This document shows, one piece after another, positions 12,501 through 24,850 of a stretch of DNA of 64,000 nt. Origin of the DNA: Chamaea fasciata (Eukaryota; Chordata; Aves; Passeriformes; Sylviidae); contig JARCOQ010000004.1 in NCBI GenBank assembly GCA_029207755.1, positions 35,697,560-35,761,559 on the forward strand, in the 5' to 3' direction. Position numbers and translations under genes: made by a program. Below the pieces are notes generated by a model. The model made no database searches. It worked only from the letters and a program-made list of their open reading frames with translations, and was not told the DNA's origin. Within the stretch, counting starts at the first letter, position 1. Every line of letters begins with the position of its first letter.

Positions 12501-13450
12501 CCTAGCCCGACTTTAAACACATCTTTTTTTGTTGAGAATATTGCATTCTGTCACAATTCTGTAGGCAAACCCCGGGCCCACATTAAATATACCAGCTTCA
12601 TTGAAGCTTACTGAATTGGACTGAGTAGCTTTTTGTTTTATTCTCTCTTTACTTCACCCCCAGCTGAGACTGGACAGCCTTTCTTCTAGTGGAGCATGCT
12701 TTTAAACATCCCAAAAGAAGGGAAGGGGGTGGAGTGGATGGAGGAGGGGGCAGACTGCTTCGTAAGGAAACCAAGAGGTGCAGCTTAGGCCCATAATTAG
12801 TCTTGATCCTTAGAGTCTAAAACATTTTAACACCAGGTTTCTGATTGCAGCCCTGCAAAGTGGATTTGGGAATGCAGAAAAGTAATTAGGTCTGTGCATT
12901 GAAGTGTGGGGGGCATTTAAAAGTGAATGGGTGGTTACTACATTCTTGGGAGCCTGGGTTTTATCTTTTCATGCTGCTGTTGTTACAGATGATGGGTTTA
13001 TTGTAGTTTTAGCACTTTTGAGGTGGCTGTGTTTTTCTTAACCAAGCTTTTCCCGTTCTGTCTCTTAGAGAAATACTTGTGGCAGATGGAAAAGTGAAGA
13101 AAATGTGAAATCACAAAAATAACGTCGCCTGAAATCCCCCAAAATATTGTTTGCAGGAGGAGAAGCAGGAATAGACCGCAGCCCTGCAGTAGGCCACCGG
13201 CAAAGAATCTAAGTTTAATTAATGACTCATTCTGTAAAGACCCTGCTGGACACAGTGGTCACCCCAAGGAGAAGAAAAGAAAAGTTAGATTCTCTGGCCG
13301 GGTGTGGTCACATCATCATCTGTACAAACCACCACGTGGTTTGTGTAGGCAGACAGGGCTGGAACCATCAACCTCCTTATAACTCTGGACAGTTTTTCCG
13401 ATGTGGATAAAACCAGCATGTAAATGGTGTACAGGAAACTAGGAATTAAC
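12500..13450. promoter_or_regulatory. Candidate conserved noncoding/enhancer-like region
   Basis: This kilobase is richer in G+C and in transcription-factor-like words than its flanks. It has a CCCGGGCCC word near 12572, a purine-rich block near 12716-12750, CCATAATTAG near 12790, GTAATTAGG near 12881, TTAATTAATGACTCA near 13216 (a homeodomain core abutting an AP-1-like TGACTCA), and a palindromic RUNX/E-box site at 13324-13344. No open frame longer than 62 codons is present. The reading as an enhancer is inference; alignment to other birds and mammals would decide it. Confidence 0.25.
13324..13344. promoter_or_regulatory. Palindromic RUNX / E-box composite motif
   Basis: Two exact inverted 9-base arms (ACAAACCAC and GTGGTTTGT) are separated by 3 bases. 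The centre forms the canonical E-box CACGTG (13333-13338), and each arm contains the AACCAC/GTGGTT core known for RUNX proteins. Occupancy is not shown by sequence alone. Confidence 0.35.
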
Positions 13451-13483
13451 AGTCATGCATGTCACTATGCTTAATAATTTATA

Positions 13484-13510
13484 TGTTGTTGTTGTTACTG
13501 TTGTTACTAT
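13484..13510 (+). repeat. Short degenerate (GTT)n tract
   Basis: Four consecutive GTT units are followed by interrupted GTT/ACT units. It is a small microsatellite with no gene around it. Confidence 0.6.
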
Positions 13511-14884
13511 TAAGTTAATATATACTTAAAATAACAATATATGGATTTTCTTGTCAAATGCATCATTTTTACAGGTCTAGCTGTTGAATTTGCCATTCAA
13601 GGACTCACTGTTGCTGACTTGAAATCATTGAAATTTTGTTTTTAAAAAAAAAGAGTTCTGAAAATGAGAAAGGAACCTGTACATTTCCAAAGGAGGAAAT
13701 AGTTTCTCTGTCTCTCACTGTTCTAACTGCAGACTGTTGCACTAAAAAGTTATGGCAGAAAAATGAGGAAATACTGGGCCATAGAAAAATGCAAGAAGAT
13801 CACTTATTAGATGAGAGAAATTGCTTAAAACATTGAGAAGGATTTGCTGACGTATAAGGAGAAGAATGATATTTTTCAATAGAACTCTGATAAACAGATA
13901 ACCTTGGGGTATCATCATTGTATTATTTATCAGATTATTCCTTTTAACTAATTCAGACTTTTTTGTCAGGAACTCATCTGGCTTTCAAAACATATTTTAG
14001 TATAATTTTCTTTCTTTTTTTTAAAATTGATCTTTAGCTGATCTATTATTTTTCTTCTCTTCACGATACCTAAAAATTTCATTTCATCCTTGTGTTTCGT
14101 ATGTATTTATTCACATAAAAATTTTGCTTCACTTCCAGACAAGTTTTTAAACAGAATTTGTTATAGTTTTCTTCTCTTTGGCCCATTGCCTGAGAAATGC
14201 CTTTTTCTGGTTGGTCCTTGCTAATAAGCAGTATTTCTTTCAAAGGTGTCTCATGTTTGTGAATGCATGGTAGAAACGGTTCAGGTCTTGCTGAATGCAC
14301 TTGCTATCTCTTATGTATGTGATGGGAAGAAGAAAAACACTCTTAAATAAACATGCCCTAAACATTGATTGCAACTGAGGAAAAGAGTACCTCTATGACT
14401 TGGGGTTCGCACAAGTGTCTTGGGTAGGTTTAGGTTTATAAAACCAATGTCAGTCAGAAAATTTGACATCTCTTCCCTAACTCTGGGAGCCAAACCATAA
14501 AAGATTTTTGTATGGTATGGAGCACAGGATGAAAGAGGCTGATTTTGGTGATTTTGGAGACAATGTCACTAGTTAGAAGGCCTCAGGTCATTCAGCTTTA
14601 AGAGCCCCATACAACACTAAGGTGAACATTTGCTAGATGACATTGGAAAATTATCTTCATGGTTCCTTTGACATGTGTGCATCTGAAGGTCTTCTTGCTA
14701 TTCAGATTGCACACCTGAATCCTTTACGTAACTTCTGCATTGCGCATATTAGTTCCAGAAACACCCAAGCCTATGAAATGTGTTCCACTAATGATGCTGA
14801 AGTGCTGGTGAAATAATGTTGACATAACACTTCCAGTTCTGAAACACCAGGTCTTCAAACACCACATCTGTTGAGATGAAAGAA
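13511..14884. other. AT-rich noncoding stretch
   Basis: No gene or known repeat was recognised. Frames at 14079-14300 and 14311-14493 (minus strand) are short and show no domain. Confidence 0.5.
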
Positions 14885-14964
14885 ATATGCAGAAATGACA
14901 GTAAAATGTGAGGAGGCTTAACAGATATGCAGAAATGACAGTAAGATAGTAGGAGACCTAACAG
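14885..14964 (+). repeat. Two-copy tandem duplication, 40-bp unit
   Basis: Copies at 14885-14924 and 14925-14964 both begin ATATGCAGAAATGACAGTAA and end CTAACAG or TTAACAG, with several substitutions between them. There is no reading frame across it. Confidence 0.85.
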
Positions 14965-16290
14965 TATTCCACCAATTCACAGGAATTAATAAAGCCCAGG
15001 AAGCATCTGCCTGACAGTCTCAGAGCTGAAGGGCTCATGCTAAGAGCCAGGGTATCTGCATGCAAAAAAAGAGGCACTGCCCGCCCTTAAAACACCTCAT
15101 TGCTTTTTTGAAGCTCAATGGTGGGTTCATTGGCCATGTTTCAACCTCGTTTGCATAGAAAAGGAACACTTGTGTTTATCACCCCTAAATCAGAGCATAC
15201 TATTGCATAATCCAGCACACTATTGTCTCAGTATTTCCTCACCACACTTGTCCCTCTCTCCAACACGCCTGTGTCAGAAAGTTCTCCTCAACTCCTATGA
15301 CTCGAGGAGCTGATGATGTCAGGGCTGTAATTTGTCCAGACTTTTCACAACCAAGTAACACAGAGGCAAGAACAGTGTGCTGCTGCCACTTTGATAGCTA
15401 AACTTATGTGCCTACAGTGCTCTGAGGAATAGGAAAAAAAAAGGGATGAGTTTTGTTGTACTGTTGCTGTTCAGTACTACCATTTTTCCTGATGCTCCTT
15501 CTTCTGCTATTGCTATTTGGAGTCCCAGGTACTCAGGCACCTCAGAATTTCATCTGGGTTTCCGTACTCAACAGGACATAATTTGCATTAAGGTAAAGGT
15601 CAGACATCAACAAAACCCATTTTGCTATGGCTGTTCTCAAAACACTTGTTCATTTATGTATGGAGCAAAAGGACCGGCATGCTGAGATCTGCATTTTTCA
15701 GTGGTGTGGTAGTGCCCTGTGCATCAACATCGATGTCCTTCTTCACAGTTCTAGGAAAATGCCATCATGCTATGAGGTTAAACATGGAAAGAAACAAAGG
15801 CACACACGCAAGCAGGTTGAGGATCTGAGCCCATCAAAGGATAGGACCCAGAGCAAAGAAGCTGGAAGAGACAACATTGGTGAAGGGGTAAATGACCATC
15901 TATTTCTTACACAGATCAGCATGATGTGGCATGTGTGAAAACTTGCTTGGTTCTCTTCAGCAGACCATCAGTAAAGCCTACAATCACGTCAGCCTTTCTG
16001 CCCCGTGGCAGCTCACACCTCCAGAGGCCAGAAAAACCCAGCAGACATGGATGAGAAGAAGGTTAGGCACTTCAGTGGAGCCCAAAGGCAATTCCCTTGA
16101 CTAACTGATAATCTGGTCTTGCTGATGGTTGAGTTCGGTATCAGGATAAGAAAAGAAGGAATTAAGAGGGACAGGTGTAGCAAATGTGGACTATAATTGA
16201 ATCACCCAGACTGGTCCGACTGGGCCTCCTCCTGAGGCCTGTAGGAGTTAGTGGCGCAGGTGGAAAATCAGTGCCAGGAGTGTGGCACAG
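14965..16290. other. Noncoding stretch upstream of an LTR
   Basis: Three overlapping plus-strand frames lie at 15446-15938 (79, 68 and 103 codons), with no domain and heavy mutual overlap, so I do not call a gene. The segment from about 16130 to 16297 (purine-rich run near 16148-16172, then a GGCCTC/GAGGCC hairpin near 16224) might be extra LTR or internal retroviral sequence belonging to the neighbouring LTR. Confidence 0.45.
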
Positions 16291-16297
16291 TTAGAAT

Positions 16298-16560
16298 TGT
16301 AGCTTAAGGTGTTAGCAAGGGTCAAAGGGTTTTATAGTAGTTAGCAAGTATAGTAATTGGTGTGGACACAGTAGCTGCCTTAAGGGTTAGGTAAACAATG
16401 AGTGTTTGCATTCTTCCCTGCTCTGTATGTCAATAAGAATACATCTGCAACTGTAAACTATATAGAGTGTATAAAACCTGACGACTTCACACAATAAAGG
16501 GAGAAACGTAGCATTGATCACATTGGTTGGATTTGCGTTTGCTTTGCTAACTTCGCTTCA
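16298..16560 (+). mobile_element. Class II (alpharetrovirus-like) endogenous retroviral LTR, probably solo
   Basis: The block starts TGTAG and ends CTTCA, as LTRs of the avian alpharetrovirus group do. It has a TATA box (TATAAAA, 16470-16476) and, 16 bases after it, a poly(A) signal AATAAA (16493-16498). A CACATTGGT word follows in the presumed R/U5 part. As I remember it, the TATA to AATAAA distance and the CACATTGGT word match the Rous sarcoma virus LTR layout. The right end is fairly clear. The left end is uncertain: other TGTAG words at 16176 and 16240 could be the true start, and I could not find a matching target-site duplication for any choice. No gag, pol or env reading frame is present nearby, so this is at most a regulatory relic. 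Confidence 0.6.
16470..16476 (+). promoter_or_regulatory. TATA box of the LTR
   Basis: TATAAAA lies in the position expected of an LTR U3 promoter, 16 bases before the AATAAA signal at 16493-16498. Whether it is active is unknown. Confidence 0.5.
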
Positions 16561-18504
16561 TTATCGGGGTTCCCCTGAGACTTTGGACAGTTTGCAAAAA
16601 TGGCAAAAATTTAAAAAGGCAGAAAAGTAATGGTGGGCATTTAGAAGGCTTTTGAGGAGGCCATGCCTTACCTCTCACTGGAGGTTTGCATCTGTGCTTT
16701 CTTCTAGTGTTGTAGAACAAAGGTGCACGTGCCTGATAAGGCAAAATCCTGGAGGTTCTCACTCAAATCTCACACACTTTTGTCTACAAACAAGAAAAAA
16801 AAGGAGGGGTAATTCATCAAAGCTTCTCAAACATTACTTCTTCAGAGCTCTGTGTTTATCCTGACAAGCCAGGATCCCCAAAAGTGGTATACTAGAGAGA
16901 ATTTACACCACATCAGGAAGACAGGACAGATCAAAGTCCTCATTGGTGTCACTAGATATGAATGCTGATATCCCAAACACAAAATTTCTCATTTTTTAAA
17001 GGCTCTGAACGCAAACAGTCTGATTTCACATCTTGATTTATCTCTACATCAGTCAGGGCGGTGCTAACCTTGGAAGAATCAAGCAGCATGTATCTTGTAT
17101 TTTGTAGGCGGAGCCTGTTCAATGTTTTTTAAGGCACTGTATGCTTTGTATTATATACAGCCAGTCGTAGAATAGCTGAAATAGTGTATCAATTCCTTTT
17201 AACTTCAATTTTTTTTTAATTGTGTCCTAAGCAAAACTTAGGATGATAATTTAGCTATTATATGACACTAAATGTGACTGTAAGACAATATTTTTAAATT
17301 CAATACATTTTTGTACATAAATATTACTTTAAAACCAGGGCGTTCAGAATAATGTTCAGCTATAAATTGCTCATTGTACTTATTTATCAAACTCTTCTGC
17401 ATTGTGAAAGCTGTTAAAAATGAGTGGAGTTAAAATAGAATACTTCTAGGAATGGTAAATTTTTTGAGTGAAGGTTAAGTAAGGAAATTAAATTTGTTTT
17501 ACTTGTGATAACAATCCCTAAGTTTAAAAAATCTGAAACCCTTTTTAGCATACACAAACTGAAGTATTCTGAAATAATGCAGCATTAATTTTCCAGTGCC
17601 TATTGTTTGAGTTATTTTATTGTAAAAGTTGAGGTATTAACTGGATTCTGAAATTATACTTAGAAGTTTTAGGAAAGGGAAAATATTTTCTTATGTTATG
17701 TCAATGTAAAAATTGCACTTGTAATAGGATCAAAAGAGAGGTAGAATGTCCAAGAAGGCTTGAGTTTCCCTACCATGTAAGTATGAATCCTAAAAATTAT
17801 TATTTCTTTGTTCAATCTCATAGATTTGCCTGGAACTAGCATAATCGTGACATATTGGTCACCCTTACAGATTGTTTTATTTAGCATCAATTGAATACTT
17901 TCTGAAAAATTATCATCAGGTAAGAGCAAACAAAAAATCTGAAAAAAAAAAAAAAAGATATCTTTCCACTCTTGTTTCTAGTTATTTCTTCAACTTGCCA
18001 GTTGAAAGAAAATCAGCTTTCATTGATGACTATCATTAGCCTAGGATGGCTAGATCTCAGTTTGGTGACAAGTTTCAGAGAAGGCCCCCAGAGAACTTCT
18101 ATTTTTGCTAAGATGCAAAACCTGAAAAAATATCTTCTCACTCTTTTCATTTTCTATTCCTGCTCAGCAACTCTCAGAATCCCATGAGAATTCCTCTGGT
18201 TTCTTCTGTCAAAATCTTGGGAATCTGCTTTTCTTTTCCTTTTTTAACTCCCTCACCTATATGGTGCTATATAAGGGTAAAGGGTAATTATTTCCTTAAG
18301 AAACATAAGCAGAAATTCCAGAATACTGATTATCTTAGAGCCTTTCACAAGGGTTTGGCAAATTAAGTGTGGTTTTTTTCATCTCTAAAAGAAAACAACC
18401 ACACAAATAAGGAAGAGATTATTATATCACCCTGCCTTCATAAACAGTCCTGTGAAATAATTAAAACCCAATGTTTCCTGTGATTTTACAAAATCTGTAT
18501 CTTG
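16561..18504. other. AT-rich noncoding stretch
   Basis: No retroviral internal sequence was recognised after the LTR. A 15-base A run lies at 17942-17956. There is no gene, and frames are 60-77 codons with no domain. Confidence 0.5.
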
Positions 18505-18533
18505 AAGAAAAAAAAAAAAAAAGAAAAAAAAAA
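18505..18533 (+). repeat. A-rich homopolymer tract
   Basis: Nearly pure A with two G interruptions. It could be a relic poly(A) of a retroposed sequence, but no body is recognisable upstream, so I call it simple sequence. Confidence 0.8.
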
Positions 18534-21500
18534 GTGTAAATTTTTAGATCTAGGAATTACCAGTAACATCAAAGATAAGTTCTTTAATTGAATTTTCATG
18601 CTAACAGTCAGACAACACACCTTCCTTGCTGTTGGAAATCAAGAAGATACAACTGAAAGAACTGAAAGCTGACTAGACGATATGTTGGTGCATAGTTACT
18701 CAAACTGCAGCACCTAATCAATGACATTTGGATCCTGGCACTTTCCTGACAATATCCTTGATATTGAAACACACTGAGCCACATATTTAAGCCACGCCAG
18801 AATCATTGCCTTTTGAATACACCTAAAACCACTGAGGTTTTAGGACCCTTCTGTATGCTAACTGATTTTTTTAACCAGTGTAGAATCCTGAAACTGGGTA
18901 GTGAACAGATTTCATAGCTAAAATGAGGCATAGGACTAAATAAGCAAAAGGAAAGCTGTATTTCAACTGCATGTACTAATGATAATCAAATTAGCACAAA
19001 TGTGTTGCGGGGCAATGAGTAGGCAGATTGTAAGTTATCAGAAAAAATACAATTTTTTTTGTACAAAGGGAACAGAAGAGTGTGATGACTAACCTTTACA
19101 TTCATGTCTGTTTTTCTTTCCCTTCTTCATCCATTTGACTTATATAGTTCCTATTTCTATTGGATCAAAAGCAGCAAAATGTGGTGACACATTGCTAGAC
19201 ATTGCATTTTTCTATTCTCAAAAATTCTTGTGCCAGACCCAGTTTTAATTATGAGTGGCATAAGTCATGGCTAAGAATTAATTAACATTTTTTCTTAGTA
19301 AAGATGGAGTGCTCAGGATCAAATTCATCCTCATAAAGACTTTTAGCAGCCACCTATATTTAATCATGTCTGTGGCATTTAAATGGCAAAATTGTTAAGA
19401 GATGTATGGAAGGACTGGGATTGATAAGGTACATCTAAAGAAAACACTTTATGTGTTTTAATTTAATTGCTATTGCCACTGTCACAAATTAGCTGTGAAA
19501 TATTAAAACAGTATAGAATTTTCAGTAAATGCCAGCATCAAAGAAATCCCAGCCTGTGATTGACACGAGGTACTTTCCTTGCGTGACTTTCACTTCACAA
19601 ATAGCAGAAAGAAGAAAACCTCCTGAGAATGCTGGCAAACCCTATAACTCAGAGCAGCCGTCAGGATTCTCCAATTTAAACTGGAACAAGATCAGCACTA
19701 AATTAAGGGAGCAGCAAAGGTAGTTTACAGCTATCTCATTCCTACCCTTGAGCCTTGCTGAATTCCAGTCAGTTGCAGCCTGTCTCTGGTTTTGATCTTT
19801 TTTCTCATGGCTCTTCTTTTTAAACTAATTTGTCACCCATTGGAGGGAATGCCAAGGGGTATAAAGCCCCTTTTCTGACTTTTTTTATTCAATCCTTAAT
19901 TTTTTATGCAACATTACTAGACACAGGGAGTATTCCCAACTCTGGTTCTGCCAGTGGTAGAACAGCTTCTGCACCACTAGCAAAGGATGCCATAGGCAAA
20001 ATAACCTGTGTTGAAATCAAGAGCATTCTGAATCTCTGGTATTCACCCACACGTCTGAATCACAGCCCAGCAGCATTGGGTATAGTTGCAACAGGACAAC
20101 AACTGTCCCTTCTCTTGTCAAGTTTGTGGTCTGATCGTAGAAGAGTTATAGGCTGGGTAAAGGTACTGTTGATACTTTAAGTGAGGATGAGGAGCAACCT
20201 ATCATATATAACTTGTTCTTCCAGTGATAAAAGATGACCTATTTGAATATTTCCCATCACTAGAAAAATAGAGTCCAGATATTTTTTCACTTGATAATTA
20301 CTGGGCTGGAAGTGACCTTCACATTAGCAGTTGCCAAAAATACTTGCTACTGACTGCAAAGAAGAAACCACATAAAAGTATACATGTCTAGTCAAACTGA
20401 ATTGTACATCAACAGGGTTTTCTGAGGTTGAGAGAGCATTAACGCTAAGCTGGAAAATGATAATAGATGTCTGTATAGTAAACTGCCCAGCCTATTCTCC
20501 ATGTCTCTGTTTAATATCTTACCTTTCATGTTTTGCACCTGTCATTTTTTGCCATTTAGTACCACTTACAGGGGCTGAGACATTATTTGCATTGGGAACC
20601 CCTAGGACTCGTTACTAAGACATATGCTCATTCAAATGGAGACTGTTTGGCTCATGCCAATGATAGGAGAGAAGATCTGTAAACAAGCCTATGGCAAAGC
20701 TGCTATAAAATTGGAGATAAACAATCAGATTCAGCCACCCCTTGTTTACTCCTAAAGCAAAAAATGCCATTTTCTAGATTCTGTCTTTTTTCCCTGTTAT
20801 CTTTACCAGTGATCTTTCTGTTCTTATGAAATGAAAAGATTTTAAAAATACAAGGTTATGTGGGGAGGTGAGGTGAATCATATAGAGCCTTTAGTGTATG
20901 TTACCCCCGAGGTGTGCAATACAAAATTCTTTGCAGACCAAGCAATTCTAATTTAGTTTTCAGTGTGAAGGCTGCACGTGCGTGCTTTACTGAGGGTTTT
21001 AAACTCCACATTTCAAAGGAAAATTATTTAAAGCTTGGGAGTTTACATGTTAGCCTAAGGTTTAAAGAACTGCCACTCCATATCATCAGATGGAGACTTG
21101 GCCTTTGGTCAAAGACTGACTTGTAAATAACCTATTCTTCTATTACTGTTTTTCAAACTGTTTCTGTGAGTTTTATGTACTTTTCCAGAGGGGTTGATCA
21201 GTTAGGGTTCCCCTTTTTTTAAAAAGCTTCCATTGGGACATTTACTGACTGTGAACACAAGGGTATTTCATATTTTAGAAGCTGTCCTGAGGAACTGGGT
21301 GGCCTGAACTGATCCTTTAATCCATTTTGGAGAACTGTACTTAACTAAGTGGCATTTATTTTACATATTCTCTCTAGTAGATTTACATTTATGTGTGTTT
21401 CTTTTGTTCAGATCCCCTGCCTTACTCCCATAGAAGTTTTGATCGGTGCAAAATTGGAAATTAAATCCTTTCACATTTGAAAAACAGTGTCTTTATTTTA

Positions 21501-22924
21501 AATTGATCCATTGGCATGTGACATAGATTTTTACTGTACCTTGGATGTGCGTTATCTCTATTACATAGAGTCAGAGGAATATACATCTGCCAGTCCCATT
21601 AAAACACCAGGCTCTTGTAACCTTTCCCAATACTGACCCGCACACAGTCGTGCAACCACAACCCTGAAACAGTTCTTGCTTTCATTTAATATGAGAATAA
21701 ATAAGTAAATTTGAATTATTGGGAAAATATTTTTAATTATTATGCAGCAATTTGATTAATAGTTTTGCCTGATGACAGATTTATGTTCACATAACTGAAG
21801 CTATAATGTGTAAGACATGCTTATTGAATGTTTATTAAAGCAGCTTTAGAAACATTTCTCTTACTTATGACATGCTACAAAAGGCAACAGAAACACAGGT
21901 ACCAATAGAAAGCAAGTTCATTTTCAAATACTGTGTTAGCTAACTCAGTTTACTGCTATGTTGCCACTCTGAAATTGCTTTGCAAAATCTGTGCCATTCA
22001 CCAACATAAGGGGTATTATTTGGGATTTATACTGGGGGTACTGAGGTGGTATTTGGCCAAAGGTGTGTAAAAATCAGGCAATTTGCTATAATCTAGTGTA
22101 AAGAAATATCCATGGGTTAGTTCACTAGCAGAGTGAGTTCCAGAGGCTACACCAAGAAAAGTCTTACCTGCATTCAGCATCAGTAGGAAGATAAGTACCA
22201 GCCTGTGAGAAAGCAATGAGTACTCTGAAAAGGGGAAAGGGCTTTCATAACCAGACTGCGGTTTTCTGGTTTTTCATTCCTTTTTCAATTCTAAACTGGA
22301 ACCCCCTCCCTATACACCCAAAGGTTGCCTATTCAAGAATTTCCTATTAATTTTGGCCATACAATTGGAGAAAACGAAGCTTAGACCCCCATAAGATAGC
22401 TGTCACAAAGGCCTCCCTTAGTCACAACAGTTTTTGACAATATTTACTGCTCTGCAAGCACCTTACCCGGGCAGGTAACTGTAGTAGTTACACACTTACA
22501 TGAAAGGAGTAGATATATGGGAATTGCAGGCTTTGTCATAAAACTTTGCTCTGCGGCCAAATGCACAGTGAAAACTATTATTTATTTCCAGATGGGATAT
22601 TTATAAATGTGGTACAAATCTCTTCCATGGTCCTCTAAATATCTCTTTGTCCTTACCTAGCTGCAGAAGCCCCTATAAAAATTGAAATTAGACCACCATT
22701 TCTTGTATTTGTTTTATATTCAATAAAGCAACAAGATGTCCTAATCTATTCTAATTAGTACACATGAATATAAGTAAGTCTGGTCCAAAAATTGAGGGAA
22801 AAATAGGGCATTTACTATGAACCTGCTCCTCCAACAGTCTGATTACAAGCAAGGTGTTTAATCACATCCACACGTGAGGTACTGCCTGAAAAAGTCTGTC
22901 AAATGTGCCCATACCTGGAGGGGG
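18534..22924. other. AT-rich noncoding stretch
   Basis: No gene was recognised. The 116-codon frame at 19830-20180 has no domain and no credible splice context. No interspersed repeat was identified. Confidence 0.5.
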
Positions 22925-22954
22925 AAAAAAAAAAAAAAAGGAAAAACAAAAAAA
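22925..22954 (+). repeat. A-rich homopolymer tract
   Basis: A run of 15 A followed by GG and further A-rich bases. It is simple sequence with no associated element. Confidence 0.8.
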
Positions 22955-24593
22955 GTTAATGTTCATGAAAGTATGAAATGTTCATTGGTATATCTGATGA
23001 TTGAGATCATCCACATGGCATAAAAGATCCACCACTGGGTCAACACTACCCAAATTTGTACTGATACAGTTCTGGCCTTCTCTTGAATTGTATTTAAATA
23101 CTATCTTGTTTGCAGGGAGAAAGATCCCTCATCTTCTTCTGCTATCATGCTCTCTTTTTTCTGGGATGTTTCTGTGTTGAGCTATCTAGACCTCTCTGAC
23201 TCTTTCCCCATCATGTCTTTTACCAAGGCTGCTGCAGATCTGAGTAAATATGTCTCCGGTATCTTGTTTGCTCCAAGTTACTGTGGTGTTCAAATCATAC
23301 ATGGACATTTATATCATATATATTCAGCATTGTGAAGCACAAAGGTTTTACTCTTCTTATCTTCTAGATAGAGAAATTAAACACTGAATAGTTAAAATAT
23401 TTGCCTTAGTTTAGTCACGGAGATTGAAACAGTTGCAGGAACTGAATCCAAGGGATACTTTCCTATTTTAACCGTTGGACTATCCTAACCCTGACAGGTT
23501 AAAGCTGGAAGCTTGATCTGAATGCATTGTAAACTGACAAAATGCCATATTTTTATTTATTATATTTTTATTTACTTATTCATTATTGTGACTTCTGGTT
23601 TATCATCTACAAAAACAATACTCACTGAAGAAGCCCTTATGTTTCATTATGTTCTTTGTATATAAGACATCCATATTAAAAGCCTCATCCACCTCAATGC
23701 ATAGTTATGGTATGGTATAATTCTTAAATATAATTTTCATCATCATGCCTGTATTTTATCTACAACAATCAAATGAAATTATCAAATTCTGCAATATGGA
23801 AATTATGAAGCAAAAATGTGATCAGCTAACAGTACAATGCCATGTGCTGTTAACATAGTGCAGTAGATCTAAGGCCAGGGTGTTATCCCAAAAGTAAAAT
23901 TACTTTTGTTTGCTTGAGTATGTCAAAGTTAACTTGAATGGGGAGTTGATTACACTCTAATGTCAGTATACAGCACACAGATGGTCAGGTCCTCCTCCAA
24001 AAGAGCCAGGACAGTGTAAAAGCCTAAAGCATACGGTTTGCCTTGGAGAGCTAAAAGGTCTTTTCGGACCTTCACAATTTTATGACTTTTTGATATTGAC
24101 AGAGATGACTAGGGAAGATGGCATCCAAATTTTTCCAATTGTTTTTGAACAATATTCAAGAGTTATGTTATAGGTGCTATAGAGAATTGGGCATGTCAAA
24201 GAGCACGGTGAAACTCTTCTGTCTTTTAAAATTCAGTTGTCTAGCTTGGATTCCTAAGCCAACAACTGAACCACCAGTTTTATAAGCCTTATCAGATATC
24301 TTCAGCCAAAAGGTACTACAATAAGTTTCTTCCTTCTACCTTAACACCTCTAAAAGGGTTGCAGGAAAAAGCATGGTTCAGCCTGACCCCAGGTCTGTCA
24401 TTGCCTGTGTTGAGTTCCAGTGCTGAGATGCAGACGATGCAAAGAAAGAAAAAATCATTCTTTGCCATCTACACAGAGTGTCCATCCTCTTTACAGTTAG
24501 AAAAGTCAGCTGGAAAGGGTATCAAACCTAGAAAATAAGTTATACATTACTTATTTTCATTTCTTTGTGATTATATTTCCTCCTTTCTGTCAG
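22955..24593. other. AT-rich noncoding stretch
   Basis: No gene or repeat was recognised. The end of this stretch (about 24571-24593) is a pyrimidine-rich run closing in CAG, which forms the acceptor for the candidate exon that follows. Confidence 0.5.
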
Positions 24594-24850
24594 GCAAGTG
24601 GCTCTAACAATCTGGAAAGAGAAAAAACTCTTCTTGTCTATACAGTACTCCAGGAAAAGCCCAGTGAGAATAAATTACAGAAGCAACTAAATATAAATTT
24701 TATTTTTGAGAAATTTAAGCCAAGTTTTGAAAATGTATCATTTTCTGTAGCAGCTATTTGACTTTGCAGTAGTATACAAAATGGGCATTAATAAATTTTC
24801 TAGCAATCAGAAAGAAAACGAAATATAATAAAGCAGAAGTTCCAGAATTT
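24594..24850 (+). CDS. Candidate terminal exon, product unknown
   Basis: A pyrimidine-rich acceptor ends in CAG at 24591-24593. The next bases stay open in phase 0 for about 55 codons, then stop near 24761. The encoded stretch is charged and Lys/Glu-rich (for example LEREKTLLVYTVLQEKPSEN), with no domain I recognise. Two AATAAA signals follow (24790-24795 and 24827-24832), and the second is followed by a T/GT-rich stretch near 24854-24875, the usual order for a 3' end. All four signals are common in AT-rich DNA, so their co-occurrence is suggestive only. The upstream exon, if any, is not identified. Confidence 0.18.

Noticed and set aside
16561..16660. Primer-binding site and internal retroviral sequence after the class II LTR
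   Set aside because: No recognisable primer-binding site or coding remnant; the GGGGTTCCCC word is only a short palindrome.
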